From: Marivita sp041725935
Lineage (GTDB): Bacteria; Pseudomonadota; Alphaproteobacteria; Rhodobacterales; Rhodobacteraceae
Length of the DNA: 64,000 bases
Direction of reading: 5' to 3'
NCBI GenBank assembly: GCA_041725935.1
Contig: JBGRQD010000006.1
Coordinates: forward strand, 62,001 to 126,000
The notes beneath the pieces are model-generated. The model made no database searches and was not told the DNA's origin. It saw only the letters and a program-made list of their open reading frames with translations. Below are positions 18,801-27,023 of the stretch, piece after piece; within the stretch, counting starts at the first letter, position 1; every line of letters begins with the position of its first letter. Both the position numbers and the translations under genes were made by a program.

Positions 18801-21076
18801 GGTGTGCGACCGCCAACGGACACGTTGCCGACACCTGCGGCGATGCCGGGCAGGAAGTCATCGACAAAGCCGGTGAACGTCGCAGTCAGGGTGTAGTCGC
18901 CGATGCTGAGACCCTGCGCGCCTGCAACCTCGATCTGGTAGATTCCATCGGTCGGAACGGTCAGTCCCGTGACAAGAGCGTTGGTGTCGACACCGCTGTC
19001 GCTGTCCGCACTGCCGGGGACCAGAATCCCGGTGCTTGAGAAGACCCCGGTGATCTCCGGGTTCGGGTTGGACCCGCCACCGGTTGCGAGCCCCTCAAGC
19101 GAGATGTCGTATTCTGCCCCAGCCAGTAGCGTGATGTCGAAACGGTCCCTGTCCCCAGACCGCTCGATATTGCCGAATGCGGGCACATCCACGACGGCCG
19201 CGCCGAAATCGTCGGCAAACGGCCCCGGCAGGAAATCATCCGCAGCCCCAAGTGACAGGACGCTCAGTTCGTAGCCACCTGTTCCGAATGGGGTGTGGCT
19301 GCCGACCTCGATCTCGTATGTGCCGCTTGTATTGATGACGATGGGCGCCACAAGGGCGTCGAGACCGAGGCCGCTGTCATTATCGGCCGACCCCGGCAGC
19401 GCGACGTTCAGGCTGTCGAAGATCCCGAAGATTTCCGGGTCTGCCAGTGTCCGGGTTCCATCGGAGGCGGACACGAGGCCGATCGAGTAGAGTTGTCCTG
19501 CTTCGAGCGTGACCACGAACCGGTCCCGGTCGCCCGGTTGCTCGACGCTGCCAAGCTCTGGCGTGCCTACGTCGATGCTGCCGAGCACCAGAGCATTCTC
19601 GCCGGGCAGGTAATCATCTGCCGTTCCAAGAGATAGGACACTGAGTTCGTAGCCGCCAATTCCAAGGGGTGTGTGGCTGCCGACCTCGATCTCGTAACTG
19701 CCGCTGGTACTGACGACGATGGGTTCAACAAGCGCGTTCAGATCTTGCCCGCTGTCATTATCGGCCGACCCCGGCAGCGCATTGTTCACGCTGTCGAAGA
19801 TCCCGAAGATTTCCGGGTCCGCCAGCGTCCCGCTTTCGTCAGAGGTCGACACGAGGCTGATCGAATAAAGCTGGCCTGCTTCAAGCGTGACCACGAACCG
19901 GTCCCGGTCTCCCGGTTGCTCTATACTACCCAGTTCCGGAGTGCCTACGGCGATGCTGCCGAGCACAAGCGCGTCCTCGCCGGGCAGATAATCGTCCAGC
20001 GCGCCAAATTCGACGATTTGTTCGGACTCCGTGCGCGCGCCCCGGCTATCAATCGCAGTGAATCGGATGACAAGGCTTTGACCCTCGGTGCCCGTCGCGC
20101 TGTTGATCAGCAGGTCGCCATTGGCCAGCAATTCGCCGGTGGCGGTGGGAGATTCGAACAGGAACGGGATCACCGTGAACAATTCTTCGCTGCCGTCGGC
20201 GAAATTCGTCAGGACGTTGCCAATGATTTCGGGTTCGGTGAAGCTGTAGTTCTCGATCGGATCAGGGATGCCGAACGGGGCGGAGTTGATCGTAAAGCTG
20301 CGAGTAAAGTCGATTCGGGTTTCCTCGGTGAACCCTGTGACCGATCCGCCAAGCAAGTTTGTTTCGGGTGATCCGTCGAAGTTCGGAATAATCCAGTCGA
20401 TCGTGCCAACGACCCGAACGGAAACGCTTTCGTCATCTTCGACCAGCTCGTCCATAAATGCCGCGAAATTCAGCGATTGTGATCGGCCGAAAGAATAGGA
20501 AACCGTGAAATCCTCACCTTCGATCGCATTCTCTGTCGTGACGATGACCGAAATCTGTCGATCGCGGATGTATTCATCCAGAGAGCCCGTGGAGGGGATG
20601 CCCAACGGGATATCCGTCTGGAGCGACAGAGTGATATCATCGCCTTCGTTCAGGTCTTCATTTATGACAATTGGTGTCCCGCCGATGATATTGTACTCAA
20701 TTTCGTAGGTGCCCGTGTCTCCATCGGATGAGTCACCCTGGAACGCGGCTGCGGACAGGTAATGTGTTCCCGTGTAATTGGCTGTGAAGATCGAGGCGCT
20801 GTTCAAAGTGCCGGAATTGGCATCATCATTGCTAAACCCAAGGAACACACCTGAATCGTTGTACACGCCAGCGAACAACGGGTCCTCAAGGGTACCGTCC
20901 CGGGTTGGCGCTCCTCGCAACTGAACTTCATATTGCACGCCTGCGATCAGTTCGACAGCGAACCAGTCTTCATCGCCAAAAAAACCGATGCCGCCCAGCG
21001 AAGGAAGGCCTGCGGTGGCGCTCCCGTAATTACCATTCAAGCTGAATTGGCTGTCAAAGTCCGGAAATTCTTCCAT
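15890..21076 (-). CDS. Giant secreted RTX protein with PPC-like repeats, degenerate metallopeptidase domain and DUF4214-like C-terminus
   Basis: The 1,728-residue product lacks an N-terminal signal peptide, as expected for a type I secretion substrate. Order of parts: a first PPC-like beta domain (to ~130); Calx-beta-like and cadherin-like stretches (~130-360); an array of about 126-residue PPC-like repeats (~360-865); another PPC-like unit; a region resembling serralysin or leishmanolysin-type metallopeptidases (~990-1215); glycine/aspartate-rich calcium-binding RTX nonapeptides (GGADNDTLDGQAGNDSLVG, ~1390-1450); and a DUF4214-like helical region ending LDDPFA. In the metallopeptidase part the zinc site is lost: the HExxH position reads NTIGR (residues 1103-1107) and the third ligand is Tyr1164. 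ATG at 21076 is preferred to a TTG at 21082. A role in adhesion or binding is more likely than proteolysis. No type I transporter genes are nearby. Confidence 0.85.
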   Translation of the reverse strand: MEEFPDFDSQFSLNGNYGSATAGLPSLGGIGFFGDEDWFAVELIAGVQYEVQLRGAPTRDGTLEDPLFAGVYNDSGVFLGFSNDDANSGTLNSASIFTANYTGTHYLSAAAFQGDSSDGDTGTYEIEYNIIGGTPIVINEDLNEGDDITLSLQTDIPLGIPSTGSLDEYIRDRQISVIVTTENAIEGEDFTVSYSFGRSQSLNFAAFMDELVEDDESVSVRVVGTIDWIIPNFDGSPETNLLGGSVTGFTEETRIDFTRSFTINSAPFGIPDPIENYSFTEPEIIGNVLTNFADGSEELFTVIPFLFESPTATGELLANGDLLINSATGTEGQSLVIRFTAIDSRGARTESEQIVEFGALDDYLPGEDALVLGSIAVGTPELGSIEQPGDRDRFVVTLEAGQLYSISLVSTSDESGTLADPEIFGIFDSVNNALPGSADNDSGQDLNALVEPIVVSTSGSYEIEVGSHTPLGIGGYELSVLSLGTADDYLPGENALVLGSIDVGTPELGSVEQPGDRDRFVVTLEAGQLYSIGLVSASDGTRTLADPEIFGIFDSLNVALPGSADNDSGLGLDALVAPIVINTSGTYEIEVGSHTPFGTGGYELSVLSLGAADDFLPGPFADDFGAAVVDVPAFGNIERSGDRDRFDITLLAGAEYDISLEGLATGGGSNPNPEITGVFSSTGILVPGSADSDSGVDTNALVTGLTVPTDGIYQIEVAGAQGLSIGDYTLTATFTGFVDDFLPGIAAGVGNVSVGGRTPGEIETIGDIDAFRVSLQSNTTYQINILGQASNNGTLLDPSLLGVFSSSALSGAPISSVQTLNTQLIRDDSISYFTPQSAGDFFIAVQDGFDGLGTYAVEVIDIGIRDDFASDIDTTGTIAPGSTATGRIDFAQDEDWFEVSLAANRLYEISLVPVDGGNALADPFFNGVYDANGVLIQNTANDDGGPGTSSALQFVTDVGGTFYLAAGGFANTTGQYRLDLNDLGPLDDGRFDITVEFTSDAIPESYIEAFEDAVERWEEIITGDLPYAFVEGYGYVDDILIEVSVQDIDLSFEGVEQTILAISSVLDQRDGLSGADALPSYSRIVINSEEVGTLLNLDEFVANTIGRALGFGALWEEFGLVRLIDGVATYTGPNGLREMEELSDDLNGVNALETGADGGLAAQYWSEAVFDEELMTSRVETRRPEAGPPNFGVPDNPISALTIAAMQDLGYQVDYGAADGFRLDPGALSRQVSNSINDASSAILVQSTAQKRLVADLADRDGIPSGAAYIYARPNILSENPRSFALNDANTELVIANGTNAVFIEGVTGTNLNIELTGTFAKNAPTELSQLSGTVDAMEVRSLDGELLFSVDYTQEPATIAEIAAQWPNYPIDGENIIIIDTLPDTVVRVNPNGGGPTDNRIFTGASDDFVRGGAQAELINGGADNDTLDGQAGNDSLVGEGGNDVLEGGRGNDLVNGGADIDTAVFSGAQSAYTLTLSAGSTVIEDRRAGGNGLDTLIGIELLDFDADFFEGTPFNLQQFGGPTGLSAPDFESFIELYIAYFNRAPDAVGLNFWGTAFANGRSLDQIASDFVDQVETRATYPSDLSNSELVATIYDNVLGRIPDQAGFDFWVNALDMGGIGRDIAILGILGGAKADPPADATQDFIDQQLADRAYLANKTDIGAYFAVHKGMSDVDNAAAAMAIFNGSAGSVTAAVAQIDSFHDAALNPTSGEFLMPLVGVLDDPFA
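18482..19996 (-). repeat. Tandem array of about 378-bp repeats inside the RTX gene
   Basis: Four consecutive units each begin with an aspartate pair and LPG. Their first codons lie at 19996, 19618, 19240 and 18862, an exact 378-base (126-codon) spacing; the next boundary, at 18481, is 381 bases on. The first two units are nearly identical in protein sequence (for example GDRDRFVVTLEAGQLYSI and ADPEIFGIFDS in both), pointing to a recent duplication. Each unit resembles a bacterial pre-peptidase C-terminal (PPC) beta sandwich. Confidence 0.9.
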
Positions 21077-21454
21077 GATCAATCATCCGTCTGGCAAAAA
21101 GGCAGGCTTCTGAAAAGCCGTTAAAAATTCAGAGCCAAGACAGTGCTGACGACAATCGACACACATAATCACTGATGAGATTGGCATGTCCTCTTTGCGC
21201 TGCGGACGTGTCAAAAATCCCGGCTCAAGTTGTTCAATGAGACTGGTAAACCAAACGTGAGTCAAGGATCGCTTGTTGGGCAACCGGGCTCATACGCGGC
21301 TGGCACGGGGGGCAGGCAGGCGTTCGCATAAGGTGCCAGAAGATTTGGCGAAACCGGCGATCAGTCTCGGGTTTCGCAAAGAAGTGAGTGAATTCGAGCT
21401 GTTCCCGGCGTATGGTACACCTGTAAATGTCAAAATAAACGATTGGATCAAGCC
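21077..21454. promoter_or_regulatory. Divergent intergenic region between RTX and second caspase gene, with an 11-base inverted repeat
   Basis: No gene is supported in this stretch, which must carry promoters in both directions. An inverted repeat (TTGGCGAAACC at 21345-21355 and GGTTTCGCAAA at 21370-21380, one mismatch) lies about 75 bases upstream of the caspase ATG and is a candidate operator or leader hairpin. GGA at 21445-21447 is the probable ribosome site of the caspase gene. Confidence 0.5.
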
Positions 21455-22960
21455 ATGACCCGCATCGTCCGACTTTTCCTGCTTCCCGTTGTTCTGCTGT
21501 GGTCCAGTATGACGCTCGCCATGGCCAGCCCCGACCGGGTGGCGCTGGTCATTGGGATGGCGGACTACGAGGCAGTCACCCCCCTGACCAACACCCGCAA
21601 CGATGCCGAGGCGCTTGCGGATACACTAACAGACATCGGCTTTGACGTGACCCGCGTCATCGACGTGAGCCTCGCCGAGTTGCGGGCGGTCATGAAAGAT
21701 TTCTCCTTCCGGTCGGAAACGGCGGACCTTGCTTTGATCTACTTTGCAGGTCACGGGATCGAAGTGCAGGGCGAGAACTTCCTGCTTCCGGTAGATGCGC
21801 AGCCGCGGTCGAATCTCGATGTGCAGAACCAGTCGGTGTCGCTCAAGGAAATGCTGGCTGTCGTGGAAAAGGCCCGTGTCATGCGGATCGTCATTCTGGA
21901 CAGTTGCCGGGACAATCCTCTGGGCGGCAGCATCGACACAAACGCCGTGTTGCAATCGGCACTGCAAACGACCGATCAGGCAACGCGCGGGGTCGGTGGT
22001 CTTGCCCCAGCCAACCCCGATCGCGGCACGCTCGTGGCCTTTGCCGCCAAGGACGGGCAGGTGGCGCTAGACGGAACGCGGGGCAACAGCCCCTATGCGC
22101 GGGCGTTGATGGACAAGATGGCCAAGCCCGGGCTCGAGATCAGTCTGATGTTCCGGCAGGTGCGCGACGCGGTCCTTGCCGAAACGCGGAATTTGCAGGA
22201 GCCCTACACCTACGGCTCCCTGACAGGCCAGCCGTTCTACCTGTCCGGTGCACCCGAGGGTGTGGCAGAGGCCGATGTGTCGGAACCGTCGAAATCATGG
22301 TCAAAACTGCGCCCCGATCAGGAGTCGCAGCTTCTGGCACTCGCCAATCTGGGTGACACGCGGTCCATGCTGGGCCTTGCGTATATCCGCCTGAATCCCG
22401 AAGACAGCCGCTTTGATCCCACACAGGCGGTCAGCTTCCTCGAGCGGGCCGTCGAACGCGGATCACCCGAAGCGCAGATGGAATTGGCCAAGCTTTACGA
22501 GCAGGGCATCGGCGTTGACGTGAACGAGGCTCGCGCGCTTGAACTGTACCAGGCGTCCGCCGATCAGGGGTTCGCGGATGCGATCAACGATCTGGGCTTC
22601 CTCCATTATCAAGGCGGTCTTGGCCTTCGGCCGAATCCTGAAAAGGCGCTTGAGCTGTTCGAGCAGGCGGCAGACCTGCGCCATCCGGAAGCACAGTTCA
22701 ACTTCGCCGCCCTGATTGACGATGGATTGATCCCCGACAAAGGGCCGAAGGATGCGGCCTCGTATCTTTATGCGGCATTGCGCAGCGGCAGCACGGATGT
22801 GCTGAACCTTTTGCTGGAACGGCCAACGATGTTCGCCGAGGAAACCCGCCGTGAGTTGCAGGCCCAGTTGCAGGCCTTCAACTTCTACGACGGATCGATC
22901 GACGGTGACATAGGCCCCGGAACCAAGCGGGGTATCCGAGCGGCCTATGGTCTTGAGTAG
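21455..22960 (+). CDS. Exported caspase-fold (C14) protein with Sel1 repeats and peptidoglycan-binding end
   Basis: The 501-residue product has a signal peptide (cleavage near AMAS). A caspase domain (about residues 27-265) carries both catalytic residues, His100 (YFAGHGIE) and Cys151 (LDSCRDN). Sel1-like repeats follow (about 290-430; LAKLYEQGIGVDVNEARALELYQ, LGFLHYQGGLG). The C-terminal LQAFNFYDGSIDGDIGPGTKRGIRAAYG region (about 465-501) matches a peptidoglycan-binding type 1 fold. The protein is therefore likely a periplasmic caspase-like protease or scaffold held at the cell wall. The ATG at 21455 is preferred to an in-frame TTG at 21443. It is convergent with the unknown gene at 22964. 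Confidence 0.9.
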   Translation: MTRIVRLFLLPVVLLWSSMTLAMASPDRVALVIGMADYEAVTPLTNTRNDAEALADTLTDIGFDVTRVIDVSLAELRAVMKDFSFRSETADLALIYFAGHGIEVQGENFLLPVDAQPRSNLDVQNQSVSLKEMLAVVEKARVMRIVILDSCRDNPLGGSIDTNAVLQSALQTTDQATRGVGGLAPANPDRGTLVAFAAKDGQVALDGTRGNSPYARALMDKMAKPGLEISLMFRQVRDAVLAETRNLQEPYTYGSLTGQPFYLSGAPEGVAEADVSEPSKSWSKLRPDQESQLLALANLGDTRSMLGLAYIRLNPEDSRFDPTQAVSFLERAVERGSPEAQMELAKLYEQGIGVDVNEARALELYQASADQGFADAINDLGFLHYQGGLGLRPNPEKALELFEQAADLRHPEAQFNFAALIDDGLIPDKGPKDAASYLYAALRSGSTDVLNLLLERPTMFAEETRRELQAQLQAFNFYDGSIDGDIGPGTKRGIRAAYGLE

Positions 22961-22963
22961 CTC

Positions 22964-23671
22964 TCAGGTCGACCGGAGCAGGACCTTGTTCGATCCGACA
23001 GCAGCGGCAATGCGCTGGTAGTGGATGGCCCGTGTCGCGTCCGAACTGGCCGAGCGTAGCAAAACGGTTTCCGCTTCGGCGAGAACATCGCTGGCCTGCC
23101 GGTTCAACTCGGCCGCACGAGGGGCCTGTACGGCGCGCATGGGCGGTGTCGGTTGGGATTGACCGCTGTTGTTCCTGATCCGCGCGGTCAGGGCGGGTTT
23201 CTCGCGGTCAATGTTGCTGCGCACGATATTGTCGAGCTTGCGCGCTGTCTCCAGAAGCACGTCGCGCGCCTCGTCGTAATCCCCGTTCGCGGGTATCTCT
23301 TCGGCCAATTGGCGATAGGTGACCGCAAAGCACGAAATGCGATATTCATCGTCCATGACATCGCAGATCTGCTCGCTGTCTTCCAAGCGATTCACGAACT
23401 GTGTCGTTTGCGCCGTGGATGCGGTAACGGGCGGGCCGCTGGGCGCTCTGGCATTGCGTTCACTGTCTGATGACTCGTTGTCGCCGCCGCCGATGTCGTC
23501 ACCGCCGACCTGGGCATATCGGGGATAGAGCACCTCAACGGAGCGGGTCGCCAGATCGGTTTCGATGTCTGCACGGCCCACTTCCGGCGTCGAGGCAGGG
23601 ATCGGGGTCGACAACAATCCGAGAAGCACGGGGATACCTATAATCCGGGCGGTGGGTTTGCTTGAAATCAT
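22964..23671 (-). CDS. Exported protein of unknown function
   Basis: From the ATG at 23669-23671 the product has 235 residues. It starts with a hydrophobic signal-like segment (ARIIGIPVLLGLLSTPIPAS), then a low-complexity stretch with GGDDIGGGDNESSDSE. A helical domain (about 100-235) contains two cysteines (EQICDVMDDEYRISCFAVTYRQLAEEIP), which may form a disulfide, and ends with repeated arginine/alanine helices. I recognise no family. The frame is open to 23743, but that extension lacks signal-peptide character. It ends four bases from the second caspase gene (tail to tail) and lies in the same orientation as the ExbB/ExbD set. Confidence 0.6.
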   Translation of the reverse strand: MISSKPTARIIGIPVLLGLLSTPIPASTPEVGRADIETDLATRSVEVLYPRYAQVGGDDIGGGDNESSDSERNARAPSGPPVTASTAQTTQFVNRLEDSEQICDVMDDEYRISCFAVTYRQLAEEIPANGDYDEARDVLLETARKLDNIVRSNIDREKPALTARIRNNSGQSQPTPPMRAVQAPRAAELNRQASDVLAEAETVLLRSASSDATRAIHYQRIAAAVGSNKVLLRST

Positions 23672-23838
23672 GGTTGTGACTTTCGGTTTTGTGGAAATGG
23701 ACAGCGAGAAAACGATAAACCCAAGGGCACCGCGACCGTCCAATTTTGAGGTCAGCCAATGGCATCATTGATGACGCAACGGTAAGACGGGATTTGCCTC
23801 AAAGCAAGTTCGGCCTTGGATGATCGGCCGTTGCTTCG

Positions 23839-25539
23839 TTATTCCGCAGCTGTCGTCACGAAGAAATAGACCCATTCGCCTTTGAATGCGGGATCACGGG
23901 CGCGGGCGTCGGCGACCCGTTCGCGTAGCCAGTTGAGGTACGGACCGGCAGGTTCGACCAAGGGACGCACGCCATCATAGAGCGGCACAGAGGATGCAAA
24001 GGCCACGGCGATCTCCTGACCGAACGGTGGTCCGATTTCGATATAAAGACCCGGCTCGCCAGCGGGCAGCACGGTGTCAGAGCCGATCTGAAGCGCAGAT
24101 TCGGCAGGTGTCAGGGTCAGGGGGGTGAATTCGTTGGGCAAGAGATGCACCACATTTCCGTCTGCATCGAAGTAATCGACATAGACATAAGCGTCGTAAT
24201 CCGCTCCCTGCAGTTCCATGACCAGCGGGTTTCCCGCCGTATACCGGAATTCGCGCGCGTGGGTGCTTTCGCCCAGGAGCAGCGGATTGGTGATCTGGTC
24301 CGTCGATTGCGGCAGGCCGACATTGGCGATGCCGGTCAGCGCGCCGCATTGCGGTCGGGGCAGGATCAGAAGCGTGTCGCGGACCGGGATATCCGCGCCC
24401 ATTTTTGCCTGCATGGCCGCAACGACCTCGGCGCGCAATTCACGGTCGGGAACGTGGCCGGAGACCTGCAACGAGTTGTCGGTCGGGTCGAACGCAACCT
24501 GAAGCCGCGCACAGGGGATGGCGCTCAGGGCGCCGGTGATGCCATCGCGGACATCCGCGGCCGCGCCGCCTAGATCGCCCGGTTCCATGAAGCTTTGAAA
24601 GGCCGACAACGACACCGGGTCGATGGCCCCGTCGCCCGACCCCTCGAAAGCAAGCGCAGCCCTGGCGCGGTCCGTCTTGGGCTGAACGTGGGGGGCCGTT
24701 TCTGCGTTGACCGGTCTCTGGGCGATGTTCAGGGTCTCGGGAATGGCAGGGGATGCCGCGTTGCTCATCGGGGCAAGCGTTTGCGCTGTTGGTGTCGCGG
24801 GCTGGGTCTCGGTCTGACGCAGGACTGTGGGTTGTGCTGCGCCCAGTGTGGTCGACACTGGCAGGGCGGCAGGGGAGGCTGTGGCAACTTGGTCGGTCGG
24901 GGAAGCGGTCTGGCGTATCACGGTGGGTTTCGCTGGATCGAGCGTGTTCGATATGGGTAAAGCGACAGGTGCGACCGTGGCCATCCGGTCGGTCGGGGCG
25001 ATCCTGAGCGCCGTGTTCGGCAGAGCGATGCGGGCCGGCGTTACGTTCGCAGGCAGGGATGCCGCCGGGACGGATTGCGCCGAAATCGCCGCTTGTGGTG
25101 CGGCATCGGCCAAGGTCTGTGCGGCTGCGGCGCTGGTTTGCGGTGCGATGACAGCTTGAACCGGGTCAGAGGTTTCCGCAAGAAGCGTGGCCTCTGACCC
25201 TTCTGGTGCTGCGGCTGCGATGCTCTCGCCTTCAGGCGCACGGGCCGAGGTCTCTATTCCGTCGGGCTGCAAGGCGTTCGCGCGGGACGTGGCGATCAGG
25301 CCCTGACCCAGCGCCGCGCCGCTGGTGTTCCCGGCCAAGGCCTGATCCGGGTCAAGGGCCGTTTCCCGTGCCGTGCTGCGGTCGACCTGATAGGCGGCGA
25401 GTTCAAGCCGGGTTTCGGGAACAGGCTGTTCGGGAATGTCACCCGGACGGATGGCGAGGTAGATCGCAACGGCTCCTGCGCCATGTGCGCTGACCGACAC
25501 GCCAAGGGCCAGGGCCCATGTCAGCACCGGGCGTATCAT
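23839..25539 (-). CDS. TonB-like membrane-anchored protein with BON-like and DUF4384-like periplasmic domains
   Basis: The 566-residue product has one N-terminal membrane segment (VLTWALALGVSVSAHGAGAVAIYLAI), then about 280 residues rich in Ala/Pro/Thr/Gln suited to spanning the periplasm, as in TonB. A folded part follows: a BON-like unit (about 325-400, LQVSGHVPDRELRAEVVAAMQ, with cysteines in AIPCARL and RPQCGAL) and a DUF4384-like domain (about 430-566, YVYVDYFDADGNVVHLLPNEF). Its start overlaps the upstream exbD stop by four bases, so it belongs to the ExbB-ExbD operon and probably receives force from the proton-driven complex. It lacks a recognisable TonB C-terminal domain. The same BON-like/DUF4384-like order occurs in PpkA of this window. 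Confidence 0.75.
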   Translation of the reverse strand: MIRPVLTWALALGVSVSAHGAGAVAIYLAIRPGDIPEQPVPETRLELAAYQVDRSTARETALDPDQALAGNTSGAALGQGLIATSRANALQPDGIETSARAPEGESIAAAAPEGSEATLLAETSDPVQAVIAPQTSAAAAQTLADAAPQAAISAQSVPAASLPANVTPARIALPNTALRIAPTDRMATVAPVALPISNTLDPAKPTVIRQTASPTDQVATASPAALPVSTTLGAAQPTVLRQTETQPATPTAQTLAPMSNAASPAIPETLNIAQRPVNAETAPHVQPKTDRARAALAFEGSGDGAIDPVSLSAFQSFMEPGDLGGAAADVRDGITGALSAIPCARLQVAFDPTDNSLQVSGHVPDRELRAEVVAAMQAKMGADIPVRDTLLILPRPQCGALTGIANVGLPQSTDQITNPLLLGESTHAREFRYTAGNPLVMELQGADYDAYVYVDYFDADGNVVHLLPNEFTPLTLTPAESALQIGSDTVLPAGEPGLYIEIGPPFGQEIAVAFASSVPLYDGVRPLVEPAGPYLNWLRERVADARARDPAFKGEWVYFFVTTAAE

Positions 25540-25952
25540 CGGGGGGGCGGTGCGGTTTCGGGTGTAACGACCAGCACGACATCCTGCGCACCCAGCGCCT
25601 CGATCCGGCTGACGAGCGGCAGCACGTGGCGCAATTCGGTGTCGCGATGCCCGTTGATCCGGACCAGCGTGTCGGATGTTGCCGCAAGGCGCGCTGTGAT
25701 TGTCTGGTCAAGCGCGGCTTCGTCCACGATCAACCCATCCACCGCCAGATGGCCGCTGGCCGAGACGGATACCGTGATCCCGCCCGACGGCATGTCAGCC
25801 CCGGTTTCTGAGGTCGGCGGGGTGACGTCAAAGGGGGCGGTGGCGTCCATCCGACCGATCAGCATGAAGAAGACCAGCAAAAAGAAAACCACGTCGATCA
25901 GCGCGACGATGGTTTCGGGCGGTTGCCGTGTGACCGGGCGCGTCAGTCTCAT
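25536..25952 (-). CDS. ExbD/TolR-type biopolymer transport protein (second copy)
   Basis: The 138-residue product has a short cytoplasmic tail, one membrane helix holding the essential aspartate (Asp20 in ALIDVVFFLLVFFML) and a periplasmic domain with the ExbD pattern ITVSVSASGHLAVDG and VRINGHRDTELRHVLPLVSRIEALG. In ExbB-ExbD complexes this aspartate carries protons that drive rotation or movement of a partner. Its start overlaps the first exbD by four bases (25949-25952) and its stop overlaps the TonB-like gene by four bases, so all are translationally coupled. Two different ExbD proteins in one operon imply a heteromeric ExbD dimer. Confidence 0.9.
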   Translation of the reverse strand: MRLTRPVTRQPPETIVALIDVVFFLLVFFMLIGRMDATAPFDVTPPTSETGADMPSGGITVSVSASGHLAVDGLIVDEAALDQTITARLAATSDTLVRINGHRDTELRHVLPLVSRIEALGAQDVVLVVTPETAPPPR

Positions 25953-26389
25953 TCCGCCACCTCGAGCCGGACGACGCGCAGGCTGGTCACGCCCGCACGG
26001 GTGGCCGCATCCATGACCGACACGAGCGCCTGCATGTCCGCTGCGCCGGAAGGCAGGACCAGAACGCGCAGGGCGGGCGTGCCTTGCAGCCGGTCGCGGA
26101 ACATCGCCTCGAGCGCTGGCAGGTCCATCCCGACGCCACGTAGGGTTGGCACGCCGTCTGCGCCAATCCGGATCAACAGGGGCGCGCCGGTGTCCTGCGT
26201 CGTCATGGTGGTGGTGTCCAACGGGTCATCCGCGCGTTTGACAGCCGGGATCATGTCGAGGTTCAGATAGGTCGAGGTCACCATGAAAAAGACCAGCAGA
26301 ATCAGCATGACGTCGATCAGCGGCACGAGCGAAATCAGCGCCTTTGGGTGGGCGTGTCGCCGGATGCCGAATGTGCCGGGGTCCTGCAT
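25949..26389 (-). CDS. ExbD/TolR-type biopolymer transport protein (first copy)
   Basis: The 146-residue product has the ExbD architecture: a cytoplasmic N-terminus, a membrane helix with Asp26 (LVPLIDVMLILLVFFMVTS) and a periplasmic domain (about 50-146; PLLIRIGADGVPTLRGVGMDL, VLVLPSGAADMQALVSVMDAA). It sits nine bases downstream of the exbB-like gene and overlaps the second exbD by four bases. It should form the proton channel together with the ExbB-like protein. Confidence 0.9.
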   Translation of the reverse strand: MQDPGTFGIRRHAHPKALISLVPLIDVMLILLVFFMVTSTYLNLDMIPAVKRADDPLDTTTMTTQDTGAPLLIRIGADGVPTLRGVGMDLPALEAMFRDRLQGTPALRVLVLPSGAADMQALVSVMDAATRAGVTSLRVVRLEVAE

Positions 26390-26398
26390 GCTCTGGCC

Positions 26399-27022
26399 CT
26401 AATCCGACGGCTGATCCGCGATCAGCATCAGTTGCGCGATAGCGCCTTCGATCAGCTGCGCGCCGCGTTCCGCGCGTCCCGCCAAAAGCGATGCGCCGAC
26501 CGCCGCGGGGATCGCGACAAGAAGCCCAGCTGCCGTGGTCAGCAGCGCCTGCCAGATGCCGCCCGCCAGAACCGAAGCGTTGGCTGCGCCTTGTGCCATT
26601 TCAAGCTCCTGAAACGATTGGATCATTCCCAGAACTGTGCCCAAAAGCCCCAGCAAGGGCGAGATCATCGCGATCAGTTCCAGCAGGCGGATGTGACGGG
26701 TCATGCGGCTGAGCTCTTCGTTGCCGCGCCGCATCAGTTCGGCCATCAGGGCGCTGCCGGACCGCCCATTTCCAAGCGCCTTGATCGCAAAGGCCAAAAC
26801 GCGGTCAGCAGGGGCAGGGCCGCTTTCGGCTGCCCGGCGCGCGTCGTCGATCTTGCCCGCCTCGAAACTGGCCAGCGCCGCGTCCCGGTTGGCCTCACCC
26901 TTGGTGACCGGCGACAATTGCACGATCTTGTAAACGATCAGGGCAAGCGAAAACACCGACAGGATCGCCAGCAGAAAAATGATCGGCCCGCCGGTCCCGA
27001 TATCGGAAAATGCGTCCGGCAC
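26399..27022 (-). CDS. MotA/TolQ/ExbB-family proton channel protein
   Basis: The 207-residue product has three membrane segments: near residues 12-32 (GPIIFLLAILSVFSLALIVYK), 110-135 (LELIAMISPLLGLLGTVLGMI) and 155-178 (IWQALLTTAAGLLVAIPAAVGASLL). The last two carry the conserved TolQ/ExbB patterns around PLLGLLGTVLGMI and ALLTTAAGLLVAIP. It is the stator-like subunit of a proton-motive-force machine with the two ExbD proteins that follow. One base separates it from the exported protein upstream, so the five genes from 27446 down to 23839 probably form one operon. Confidence 0.93.
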   Translation of the reverse strand: MPDAFSDIGTGGPIIFLLAILSVFSLALIVYKIVQLSPVTKGEANRDAALASFEAGKIDDARRAAESGPAPADRVLAFAIKALGNGRSGSALMAELMRRGNEELSRMTRHIRLLELIAMISPLLGLLGTVLGMIQSFQELEMAQGAANASVLAGGIWQALLTTAAGLLVAIPAAVGASLLAGRAERGAQLIEGAIAQLMLIADQPSD

Positions 27023-27023
27023 G

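Noticed and set aside
15890..21076. First RTX protein as an active secreted metalloprotease
   Set aside because: The zinc-binding HExxH and third His are replaced by NTIGR and Tyr, so catalytic activity is not supported.
25536..27022. ExbB/ExbD set as a Zorya-type phage defence motor
   Set aside because: Zorya uses a MotA-like ZorA with a long tail and an OmpA-bearing ZorB plus helicase/nuclease genes. Here the channel protein is a standard 207-residue ExbB with two ExbD proteins and no nuclease or helicase nearby.
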